Of a DNA stretch of 64,000 nt, positions 35,269-46,400 are shown piece after piece. Origin of the DNA: Patiria pectinifera (taxonomy: Eukaryota; Echinodermata; Asteroidea; Valvatida; Asterinidae). Location of the stretch: assembly GCA_029964075.1 (NCBI GenBank), contig CM057133.1:18562699-18626698 (forward strand). Reading direction: 5' to 3'. Each line of letters begins with the position of its first letter. Positions within the stretch are counted from its first letter, which is position 1. The notes below the pieces were generated by a model. The model was not told the DNA's origin, did no database searches, and worked only from the letters and a program-made list of their open reading frames with translations. The position numbers and the translations under genes were made by a program.

Positions 35269-38073
35269 ATGCAGGACTCCAATGTACTATGGATGCACAA
35301 TCTGCAACAGGTAATTGCAAACAAAACTAAATATGGTAAATTGGGGGTCAGTATTTGTAAAAAGCAAGTTTTTTCCAACGCTAGTCAGCCGACCGGGTTG
35401 GAAATTGATACAATAATATCACTTTTCTTGAAAATGTCAGCACACCAGGTGCCATGATTTTACAGGATGCTTTAACCTGTCATTCACTAACAGTCCAGTA
35501 AGGTATTTCATGATAATTTGGTAGTTCTGTTTTTTATATTTGCAATTTTTTTTATATTTCCTTTAAAGGCAATTTTTTTCCAAGTACAGACGACAATTGG
35601 AGATGGAATCAAGTACATGAATCATTTTCTCGGCCGTTTTTTTAAAGGATATTTTACTTTATGTTTTTGCTTGTAGGTTCCCCACAACCTCGGCAAAATC
35701 AGCGGGAGCAACAATCCTACCATTGTTGGTGCAGTTGGAGTTAGTTTCACTATTAACAGCTACCAGATGGAGGGACCAGGTAAATATAATCTTGTTTGTT
35801 AAGATGAAAGCAATTTTATATCTAAACAAGTGTAAACTATTTTTTTATTGGGGGTGGGGGTGGTTGTGGTGTATTACAAAAACGTGGACACAAAAGACCG
35901 ATTGTCAGTTCCTCGAGCTAGAGAGTCGCCAATTTCTTTGGTGAAAGCTAATAGTGGATACAATAGGAGGGCGCTATTTATAGTGGTTTTAGTCTTGTAA
36001 CTTGTTCCTGTATGTAACCACGACAATTAGGGTCCCCTTTGTTTGACTCATCCGAAAGGGCATTAACATTAATTTGAACATAAACATTAATTTTGCATGT
36101 ATGCATGAATTAATGGAACAGTGAGCTAATAGGAAAAAAGTAAATAATTGTGGTGCAGAAGCCGCAGACAACATCGCCAGCTCAGCCAGAAGTGTCTATA
36201 GCAAACCCACCAACAAAACCACCAATTAAAATTATCAAAAATGTAATCAACGTCAGAATCAGAGAGCAATGGTTACAGCTCTTGGATGATGTAACAACGT
36301 AACATAGTGCAACATAATCAGACATCCAAGCTTGGGGTATGACGATATTTTCGGGTGCTAGAGGATAATCGTTATGCTTGGCGTGTAGATCGTGCGGGTA
36401 TTTTAAATCCACTTCAAATAAGTAACCTTAAGCGTTAATATTCTTTCTTCGGTAAACAGTTTCGAGGTTGTCCATTTAAAATCTCCGTACGGTAGATATT
36501 GACTCATAGCCCAACCGTACAGATTGTTGGCATCTAGATAAGCGATATAACTCGACGGCTTGTTTGAATCGTAGTCATCGAGATATTGATTATTGGCTTT
36601 GTGATGTCTCATCCCGCTAGAAATACCTCCTCGTTTTGCTTTTTTCAAAAAATAAATGTTTGTCGACGTCTTGCAACAATTCGAGTTTAGCTTTCCGAGT
36701 GTTTCAACAGAGCATCCCACGACAATCCGGGTGCTGTGTAATAGTTTTATGGATCTAGCCCATAGTTTTCTATGCACGGCCTTCTAAAGTTTTCAAATAA
36801 GCCAGCAAGTAATAACGTGTCGGTAGTCACGTACAAGTCGTCGTGATATTCTACTAGATTTTGTATATAAAACTCGTCCCACACTCGTTGAGCTTCAGCG
36901 TTTTGATATTTAAAGCTATAGTCCATCATTTGCAGCCATCCGAAAAGTAACTGCCGAGGCCAATTAAGGCCGAGGCCTTGCACCTCCGAGGCCAAGGCCG
37001 AGGCCATGAAAATCGGCCTCGAGGCCAGCCTCGAGGCCGAGGCCGGCCTCGAGACCTCCAACACTGACTTTCAGGCTCTATATTGGGTGGTACATGTGCA
37101 TAAAGTGTCAACTTTCCAATGCTATTAGTTCCTTAAAATATTGGATTCGTGTTGCTCTGTGGTGCGATCTGAGGCAATTTCTAAAAAGATGGTGGTGTAC
37201 TCATTGCCTGCCTTTATTGCGATGTCATTTTAAAAAAAATAATTGGTTTCGTTTTTATTGGGGGGGGGGGGCATTGCCCCCTTTGCCCCCCCCCCCCCGA
37301 TCCGCCCTTGCACGTAATCAAGTTCGCGATTACTTTAACGAGGATGGTAATTTTTGTAACATATTTTAAAAACTTTCTCTCTTTTTTACCCTGAAGTGTT
37401 GGAAGAAGAAGAGACAAATGATTCAACTGACCAAGAGAATCCTCCAACAGGTAAAGCACAAACCATGAATATATAGGCCTATATACGTCAAAGTCAGGGA
37501 GTGATATTAGTCTTGAGTAACTTAGGTTTGACAACATGCTGTATGGCTACCAAACATGGGCATCGGTCCCCTGACGGGGGGGGGGGGCACCAATGGCGAT
37601 TGCCCTCCCCATCAAATAATTTATTGCGTATAAATTTTAACCCAATGTACCTAAGTTTGCACTGTATTTTTCCCAAATGATGTGAGTGCAACACACACGG
37701 AATTTACACAAAATATGCCAATTGTCGATATGGGCGTAAATGAGCATCATCTATTTGCATACATACATCTTTAACCAGCGCCCTCTATGGTTATATTGTT
37801 GTCCCCCTTTTTTTTTTTTAATTTCTCTTGTTGCTGGTAACCCTCACTCACATGTTGCCAATAAATCGCCTCTGCTGCATTTAAACACATTACGTCATCG
37901 TTCTAAAGGTGACTCGAAAAGTTGGCTTTCGTCTATAAACCTTTCCGACCTGTGTGTTATTTTGCCCTATTTAGATCAACCTGATCGATGGAAATGGGTT
38001 TCATTTTCTTGGTCTTGCCTTTTTGCTGTTGTGATAGTCCTAGCTGGCATTCTGTTCTTCAATTTTAACCAAG
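35269..38073 (+). CDS. 5' exons of NLR gene 1: beta-motif exon, acidic linker, transmembrane exon
   Basis: Exons 35269-35310, 35677-35779, 37397-37450 and 37975-38073 (phases 0,1,1,1 out) lead into the NACHT exon at 41222, giving a predicted 840-residue protein. Exon 1 starts MQDSNVLWMHNLQQ and has no signal peptide. Exon 2 encodes VPHNLGKISGSNNP followed by TIVGAVGVSFTINSY, resembling the GNVTGS exon of gene 2. Exon 3 is an acidic linker (VLEEEETNDSTDQENPPT). Exon 4 encodes DQPDRWKWVSF, then one hydrophobic helix WSCLFAVVIVLAGILFF (residues about 78-97). Exons 3-4 have close counterparts upstream of gene 2. The first two exons are less certain; the acceptor-like CATGCAG at 35274 allows an alternative upstream origin. 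Confidence 0.6.
35330..35535 (+). repeat. Dispersed repeat copy (family A) in intron 1 of NLR gene 1
   Basis: See 3965-4160 and 24060-24260; contains CAGCACACCAGGTGCCATGA and TTACAGGATGCTTTA. Confidence 0.6.
36290..36930 (-). pseudogene. Polinton/Maverick family-B DNA polymerase relic
   Basis: Broken minus-strand frames carry, in order, EYHDDLYVTTDTLLLAGLF, ENFRRPCIENYGLDP, KANNQYLDDYDSNKPSSY, YLDANNLYGWAMSQYLPYG and then DLKYPHDL, HNDYPLAPENI. These are segments of the protein-primed polymerase B of Polinton/Maverick elements. At least two frameshifts and an internal deletion separate the segments. No integrase, capsid or terminal repeats are seen. It lies in an intron of NLR gene 1. Confidence 0.85.
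36945..37066. mobile_element. hAT-type end with GAGGCC subterminal repeats
   Basis: A dense GAGGCC/GGCCTC tract ends in GACCTCCAACACTG at 37053-37066. Its reverse complement CAGTGTTGGAGGTC is a hAT-like terminus. The paralogous position in the second NLR unit (about 50508) has ACTTTCAGGCTCTATATT without the insertion, consistent with insertion after the duplication. The partner terminus is not found; the Polinton relic adjoins it. Confidence 0.6.
37120..37315. repeat. Dispersed repeat copy (family B)
   Basis: Shares GCTCTGTGGTGCGATC and TTTATTGCGATGTCA with 15913-16168. Ends in a G/C-tract and GATCCGCCCTT. Confidence 0.6.
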
Positions 38074-38739
38074 GTAAGCCGAAAATGTTTAAATACAGAT
38101 GAGCTATTTAAGACAATTATAAATCAAGGTTTTTTTTGTATCATAAATGTGTAATGATGCATTTCAGATATAAGCAAAATAAGCCATTATGCTGAACAAC
38201 ATTGATCAAACATCTCCACTCCCACAGTCAACATCAATGTATTTTGTGCACTCCATCTCGTGTACATATTTAACTTTTACTCATTAACATTGGCAGCAAC
38301 AACCTTTCTCCGAATAAAAATATCCAAAAGTATGCCAGCTTCAGAATGCTGAAACCAAAAGAAACAGCTTCAGCATGCTGAAACCAAAAGAAAAGGTTTG
38401 GTTTATCTGCTTTCAGTAATAAACGGGAGAAACATCTTATTGGTCAATAACCGCCCTAAAAAGTCGGTTAAATGTCTGATGGGTGGTCAATATCCACCTA
38501 AGAAGTCGGTTAAATATCTGATGGGCGTTTTGGTATGAAACGTCTTGCAAACACTGGCCTGGCAAAACAGTGGGCGCTTTCCGCCCAAATCCGGGCAGTT
38601 GAAGAAGCCTATATAGGCTTTATTCAACTTGATTGGCAATTTTTGATCTTCTAATGGTTAGATTGGTTAAAGAGGTTGTGGAATGCTGAAAATCGTTTTG
38701 TTTTTTATATTTTTATATTGTAGAGTAGACCCATATATA

Positions 38740-41200
38740 GCATAATGACAAACTCCCATTCTTTTCTAATGTGCGTTTATATGTTTATAAAACTGAAATT
38801 CATCGAGTAATTTGTTGGTCGGCGAGCGCATAATTGAAATCAACAGTCGTCGGGCTCTTCGTAAAATCAGAAAAAGCGTGACGTAATAAACAGGACTCGT
38901 TTATACAACGACTGTTTACTGCTGCCCAACCCGCCCCGTCAGCACGTGTGACTCGCAGTCAAGCAGTGAAAAATCATCATTTTGTAAAAGACTCACGGAG
39001 ATTGATATTCCTTCCCATTGCTTAATTTTTGGATGAGTATATTGAAAAAGGACACGGTGACCTCTGAGCTGTTCTTCCGTATAAATTTGAGCCCCAACTG
39101 CTCGAAAAAGAGACCAGCGAAAACACGGATACTGCAACTGGCCAGCTAAAAACGCCAGGCAACGCGGCTCTGATGAGTGGTACGGTCTGCGACGTTCGGC
39201 GTGAAAAAAAACAGCTGCGTTTTATCCAAGGACTCAAAGTATTATGTTCATGATAACATTTTTAGATGAGCATCAACAGTCCTATCGCAACTTTCTTCGT
39301 GTTTTACAGACAATCTCAAACGTTATTCTGGTAAATATTCAGTCCAAAGAGACGACAAATCGTCAGGTTGTTTTCGAATTTTACGCGTACGGCACGCATA
39401 ACGCATCACGGCGGTGGATATGTGGTCGACCGTGTCCAGAACTAATGTTGTACGGTTAGCAGCGTCGCGGGCCCCGGTCAAGTTCCTTGCGTTGCCTGGT
39501 GCTTTTTATGTATACGTTCGCCACAAAAAAATAGTCCTCTTCTCTTTTCTTTCCTTGTGCATTTTAATCCTTGTTTTAACATCCTGAAACGATAATTACG
39601 AATTTACTTGAATTTTGAAATTGTTAACTTTATTGTTTACCAAAAAAAATCCGTAAAACAACGCCAGGAGACCATGTAAACCTCGGCCTGTAAACGTGGC
39701 TACAAAAAAAAAGTACAATTCATAAATCATAGTCATGCTCCGTTCATAGAACAAAAATCTCTGGACTTACGACATGTTCGGGATCCCGGTTGAAAACAAA
39801 ATTCACTGGTCCCGAAATTTAACGAGCACTATCATTATTTTCAGTACCTCATTAAGACTTTATTCAAGAAACTCCAGTGGCAGAGAATTTGTCATTCGAT
39901 CAAAAGAAGTTCTAGGGAAAATGGAGGGTGAGGCCTGTCACATTATTCAGCACTAACGTAAGGAAAACTACGCGGTCCTTTTTCTACGCATTTACCTTCA
40001 ATTTGTGTGTGACAACGCGTGCGCGCGCGTATGCTGCGCAGATAATGGAGGGTCGAGGATACATTTGAACGGGTCTACGGTTCTTCAAGATTGGCAATGG
40101 ACAAATGGTCCAAAACAGTCTTCCCTATAAATCATTAACAAATCATATCTCTATTATTTCTTGTCCATGCAATTTAAACAAATCTCTTGAGAAAAGAAGA
40201 CTCTTGCCGTACGAAATGTACATATACAGTGCATGATCAGCGCTCTATCCGTTAATTTGGCTGAAATCCGATCTCGTGTTTTCGCACGGTACCCTTCGGA
40301 CAAACTGCATGGCTACGGAGGATTCTTATTCCTCCATGCTGACACCCGGACGGGAAAGCTGGAAATTTGTTGCAAACAAAATGTGGTGTGATTACAACCA
40401 GCGACTGACACAATTATAGGCATATAGGTTTGCCTTGGCCTAGTGCGTTCGGTACCCGTACACGTATCAACAACGAATTATTTTGAAATTCCAACACCGT
40501 TTACCGGTGTCAAAATCTACGGTCCCAGCGGCCGGGCCAGCGGCACAAGTACACCCGTGAATTTCCGGCCAGCTTTATATAGCGCGTGTCACGGTGATGC
40601 GATGTGCATATGTGACGTGAACGACCGAACGATGTTGATGTACGCAGACATTTCTTACTATGGTTGGCCGTTAGGGCAAACACAAAAGAATGATCCCCGA
40701 TCTATAAATAAAATGATGTGTAACTATCAAAACACTGAATAACAATAGAAAGTACCAAAAAAGACAATGGAGATATCTTCCTATTAAATTCTGAACTTGC
40801 CCATTAGAATTTCAGGGGTAAAAGCTGTTGCCAACTACGGTTGAATTTATGGAGCATGTGGCTGCCCATACAAAATGTCGCTCAGAGTAATTGTAAACAA
40901 AGTCATGTCGTTGCGCGGAGTGATTTGCAAAAAGTTTCGCTGGAACGACGCTGCATCGGGAGTCCTGTTTATTACGTCAGATTTACTATGTTTTGTTTGC
41001 TGCCCCCAACGACGACTTTTACACAAATTGCACGTTCGGGCCGAAACAGGACCTGAAAAACAGCTCTCAAAAGTACCTTTTGTATTCATTTCATGACAGA
41101 AACAATAGTAGTTTTTATTTCATCACACCCTAGGCTACATATACCCGAAAAATGAAGGAAATGTCTTGGAGCATTCCACAACCTCTTTAAGTTCATGTTT
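38740..41200. other. Intron DNA present only in NLR gene 1
   Basis: About 2.5 kb between the shared intron block (to about 38680) and the NACHT exon, with no counterpart in gene 2. Includes an inverted pair AACGCCAGGCAACGC (near 39148) and GCGTTGCCTGG (39489). No ORF is recognised. Acquisition of this DNA changed the NACHT exon acceptor from the one used in gene 2. Confidence 0.5.
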
Positions 41201-41221
41201 TATGTGTGCATATAATTTCAG

Positions 41222-43446
41222 GGCCTGTGCCGCCCACGCCTTCAGTCCTCACTGATCTGGAATACTGCCAGCAGCAGCTTTTGCAGTTCTACAAGGATAC
41301 AACAAGCACCATCCCTTCACACCCCTTGCTGACCTCCAGGACCGTGGATATTGATGAGTTCTTTGTTAATTTGGAACTCAATAGGGAAGTACCGGGAAAG
41401 ATAATGCCTGGTGAACGCGTGAAACTAACAAGGGAGGAAATGATGTTGGACAACGTACAAACTGTACCGTTAGAGACGTGGGAAGATTTGTTTCAACCAG
41501 AAATTGTAAAAGAGTCCAAAATAATTCTGTCAGGTGGGGCCGGATATGGAAAAACCACAATTTTAGGGAAAATTGCAAATGCTTGGTCGGTAAAAGGTAA
41601 ACTCGCGAAATTCAAGCTCGTGTTCGTGTTGAAGTTGAGGCACATGCGGAATTCGAGTTGTATCATAGATGCAATATTTGACCAAATTTTACCGAAGGAT
41701 ACCGATCTGACAAAATCTAAACTGAAAGACATTATCGCCAATAACCAAGCCGACATAACATTCTTACTGGACGGATTAGATGAGATTCCATCTAATGTTC
41801 TGAAATCTAAGAAGGGTGTGTACACAATCAAAGATGTATTGCACAACAGAGTATTGGTCAATAGCTACGTGTTGGTAACAACGCGACCTCACATGATTGA
41901 GTATGTTCAGAATAGTTACAAGAATTTCGCCAAGGTTAAGATTTTAGGCTTTACAATTGAAAACAGAAACAAATTCATCGAGTCCCACTTTACCGACAAT
42001 ATCACGTCAGGTCAGAGTTTAATTGCACGTTTAGACTCCACCCCATCTTTTCACAGATTGACAGAGATTCCTATCGTTTCCCAAATGGTGTGCATCATTT
42101 GGAGGAATCAGGATTCTTTGCCACATAACATCACAGCGCTCTACTCAGAGTTCGCAGAGGTTCTTGTCAAACGCAGAATTAAAGGTGACCATCACTTGCG
42201 GCAACGAATGAACACTGTCTTGAACGACCTCGGTCGTATTGCATTAAATGGACTGCTAGATTCAACAGACAAACGACTCATTTTCGACAGAGAGGAATTT
42301 TCTGAATGTGCCTCATCTTTGGATGACGGTTGTGAATTTGGTTTCGTGCAGAGGGAAAATTTCACAAGCCGTTTTGATATCAAAGAATTGGTCACCTTTT
42401 ACCACTTGTCCTTTCAAGAATACTCTGCTGCGTATTACCTTGTTTATTTGTATAAATATGATATTGATACTTTCCGCCAAAGATTAGAGCAGATTGATTC
42501 CCATAATCTTCTTGAAATGAAAATGCTGCTCCGGTTTTGTTGTGGTCAGTCAACCAAAGCTGCTCGTGTGATTCTAAAACATGTACAAACACTGCACAAT
42601 GCAGAAAGCGATACATTGTTGCGCTTGTTGCTTTGTGAATCTGGTTCAAAGCAGTTGGCCAAGGAACTGGACAAACAGTGGTATCTGCAATGTGATACCC
42701 AAGAGGATCTGATGGCATTGGATTTTTACTTACGATCAGTTCCCAACACGTCACTGGAAGGCGTTCATTTTGACTTAAGGTGTGGTACGTATGACGATAT
42801 TACACTTGCACTAGGTTTCGTTGTGACTATAAACCTGAATATAGTTGATGCACTTACGGTTCAGTATACTATGTCTGAACAAGGGGACAGAGAGATTCGT
42901 CATTTAGAAGAATTACTTGGATCAGTAGAAGAAACTATTTTTTCCCGGCTGACATTAATGGTGTATATCAACAAAAAGTCAGTGTTTTCTCCGGAGGTAA
43001 TTTCAGAAAGAATGATACGTCTGTCCCAAAATGAATTTCAGATACTTGGTGTAACGATGGTTGAACTATCTCATTATTCTGTGATTCAGCTGGTCGATGC
43101 TTTGAAAGACTGGAGGTTAAATTGGTTTTCGCTACGTAATATCGACATGCATGGTCACGTGAGTACATTAGCTCCTTTAGTCAAAGGCTCGCTGAAGTAT
43201 CTTCGTTGCGACCCATGTTATTTGGATGATGATGACGTCATAGACCTCATCAGAATCCTTCCAGCTGGTCATGTTTTGAAAAAGCTGGTTGTCGGTGGAA
43301 ATGCGTTCAGCTTGGATGGAGTAAAAACATTAGCAAATCATCTCCGGAGCTTTTCTCAGCTGCTCTATTTCAGACTACATAGCTCAAGCCTCAATCAAAC
43401 ACTCGTTGACCAGGTGGTTCATCAGATCCTACCTCAGACTATATAA
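41222..43446 (+). CDS. NACHT-LRR exon of NLR gene 1
   Basis: One large exon, acceptor TATAATTTCAG ending at 41221, phase 1, open to the TAA at 43446 (741 codons). Order: a pre-NACHT segment (DLEYCQQQLLQFY, VDIDEFFVNLELNR), Walker A GGAGYGKTT (about residues 204-212 of the predicted protein), Walker B FLLDGLDEI (about 280-288), sensor TTRPH, a helical middle region, then C-terminal LRR-type repeats (LKKLVVGGNAFSLDGVKTLANHL). Kinase 1a, Walker B and sensor residues are all present, so ATP binding and oligomerisation are predicted. This is the invertebrate NLR-type innate immune architecture. The 5' exons add a membrane segment. The LRR region is short and diverges sharply from gene 2. Confidence 0.95.
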
Positions 43447-46400
43447 TGTATACATAACTTTAATACTCAGATATCCCGACGGGTAGTCACGTCTAAACAG
43501 TTCAAAAAGACACAAATAATATTCAAATTTTGACAAATTGAATTAACATTAGATTGTAACACTAGTAACCCTTTTAAACGCTATAATGCACAGATTTAAC
43601 GTTTAACTACTTATTAAATGCTGTTTTTATATCGTCAACGTCAAGCGGTCGCCTTATAAACCTTGCGGTGAAACTCGCGGTGAAACTAAACATTAATTCT
43701 CATGTGCGGGATAGGTTAAAAAGCTTTCGTAAGTAATTTCTGAGGACATTTAATATTAGCTGACAGATACGGTAAATCGGGTGTAACATTTTGTTTTTCC
43801 AAATATTATTTGTAATTTTTTATTTAATTCAAGGCCAACAAAACAGCTGTTTAAACACGTTTATAAACACAATCTGCGAATGTAACTGAATAGTGTTTCG
43901 AACAAAGGCGGTCAATTATTGAATGGTGCTCAGATAATGCAGATATTCGTCTTTTTGTGAGATTTGATTTTGAAGCTTGTAGCGGATATATTTGCTATTT
44001 TGTCGGTTGCCGTGTGCAACATTTGGTGAATTGTATTTTAGTGTATTAGAGTGTGAAAATGGCCAAACAGTCTTACCCCATTTTCTTGTGTATTTTAAAG
44101 ACATATAATAATTGATAAGTGTACATGTTGCCTTCATCTGTTATGATGTCTGAGCTTTCTAAATGATGAGACTGTGGACACATTGCGTGTGAGAGGGTAG
44201 GAGGGACCCGGGTTTGTGACGATCACTAAAGGACTGTATAGTGTGAATCATAAATCTGAGTGAATTGGACTAAATCACATCGGGTGTAATAAGCACAGAT
44301 GTTTTAATCTTAACCCAACACACCCAACCCCTATACCCCCTACAAAAAAAACACAAAGATATCAATTCCCAGCCGTGGCGTGAGGGGACATCCAACCCAA
44401 CTCCTTCAGTTGTTGGAAATTAAAACAAATTTTGAATGCATCCCCAATAAAAAAACACATATCCCAATGCATGCAGGCCTATTAAACTATCTAATGAACA
44501 GAAAAGTACTTTGGAGATCTCAATTTTGGGATCTCAGGTTCCATCTCCGTAACATCCCAATTCTCATCCCCACCCCCAGATTACATTTATGTTCAAACCA
44601 TACCACAAATAATAATTCAACGTTAGATTGTTTTATTCGTTGAATAATATGTCTCGGTTTTATAAAGTGAGGACTTATGTGCATGCTCGATGTATACATT
44701 TAATGAAAGAATAAAATATAGAGTTGATTGGGGTTTTATTTAAAACAATATTCATGTTTCGAAATTCAAACATCTCTTCGTTAAATTGCAGTCATTCTTT
44801 AATTTTTTTGGAAAAATGGGGGAAAAAAAATCTAAAACTGTCCACCTATTACCTCCCGCCACTAAAAATAAACCCGTATATAAGATCGTTGCCAAAATAT
44901 ACAAGTAAAACTACAAATCTTAAACTAATGCGTTACAGTATTAATGTGTTAAAAGGCATCGTTATTAACGCACTGAAGGGATTTAGGTATGGTATCAGCA
45001 AAAGAAAATAATGGCAGAAAACATCACTGTTTGATATATGCATGCTCGATATACATACATGCACGTCAACCGAACAGTAAACTGAAAGCCAAAACAAGAT
45101 CACCTGAGGCCGTGAACTTATTTGCGTGCTCGATGTATCAGCTCACTGATATCAGCTCGAAGTATCAGCTCACTGATGGCCAAAACAAAATCACTTTTGG
45201 CCGTATATACATGCTTAATGTGCTTATTGGCATGCTCGATGTGTCACCTTACTGATGGCAAAAACTATCCTTTTTTTGCCGTATGAATGCACGATCGATG
45301 TACTTATTTGCATGCTCGATATATCAGCTCAATGACGGTCAAAAACAAAATCACTTTTGGCCGAATATGCACGCTCGATGTACTTTTAAATATTTGTCCA
45401 TAAAGTTTTAGTCGTACCCCGTGCTCTTAAAAAAAAAAATAGATCTAGTTTTCTCCTCACGAAGTTTCAATGTTTGATTTGTTTAAACGTTTTGTTAAAA
45501 AAAAAAATCGTCATCAGCACAACGAACTGAGACTCAGTTGCGCGTGAATGCGCTGTACGCGCGCGTATCAACAGAACCGGAATATTTTAGGTTTCACGAA
45601 CTGACGTCTTCCACAGTGCGGCACTTTTAGAGCGCGACCGCACATTTTTGGTTTCACGAACTGACACTAACTTTAAATTAAAACAATGTCCTGTTAATTG
45701 TTAATGAAGCCACACAAGACAAGTATTCTAACTTCCTATTTTGCGCCGGTGTAATGTGCGCGCACACTCCCGGGTGAAACCAAATTGGTTGGTTATGTGG
45801 TTTTCACGAACGGACACCCCATTGCGCGTGAGTGTCAGTTCGTGGTGTCGATGACGAATTATTGCTTGGCAGTCAAACATTCACACTTTCACGAAATAAT
45901 TCAATAATCAGGTTTTGATGGACTCTTTTCGTTCAATTTCTCATTCAAAAGTGAATCTTTTTTTATATTGCAGTATAATAACTTAATAATATATTGCTGG
46001 GATAATAGAAATTTGACAAACAAATCTATTTTTTCGAGGTGAAACTCGAAACTAAATATTTGAGGAAATAAACATATATAAAATTGTTAATTGATGACCT
46101 CCTCTCACTAAACGAAACTCCATATACGTACTAGCCTTTCAAAAATACAAAAATGAAAATCATAAGTCTCAATAGAATGCTATACGGTTCGCATTGAAAC
46201 GTATTTGCTATTCCCTCTACATAATCAAGCCGTTATATCGGGCCCCCAGTCAGTTCACTTTGGGCAAACAAAAATCACTGTTTGCCGCATATATGGAAAC
46301 TACTATTTTTATATTTATATTTGATGGTTTCTTAATAAGCGCTATTACTCAAAGGCCCTTGTATGGTGCTTTTTGTTAATGTAATTCTTGAAAATACAAC

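Noticed and set aside
39170-39200. Possible hammerhead from CTGATGAG
   Set aside because: No GAAA core element or closing stems follow. Other CTGATGA words (818, 14060, 25436, 53150) also fail.
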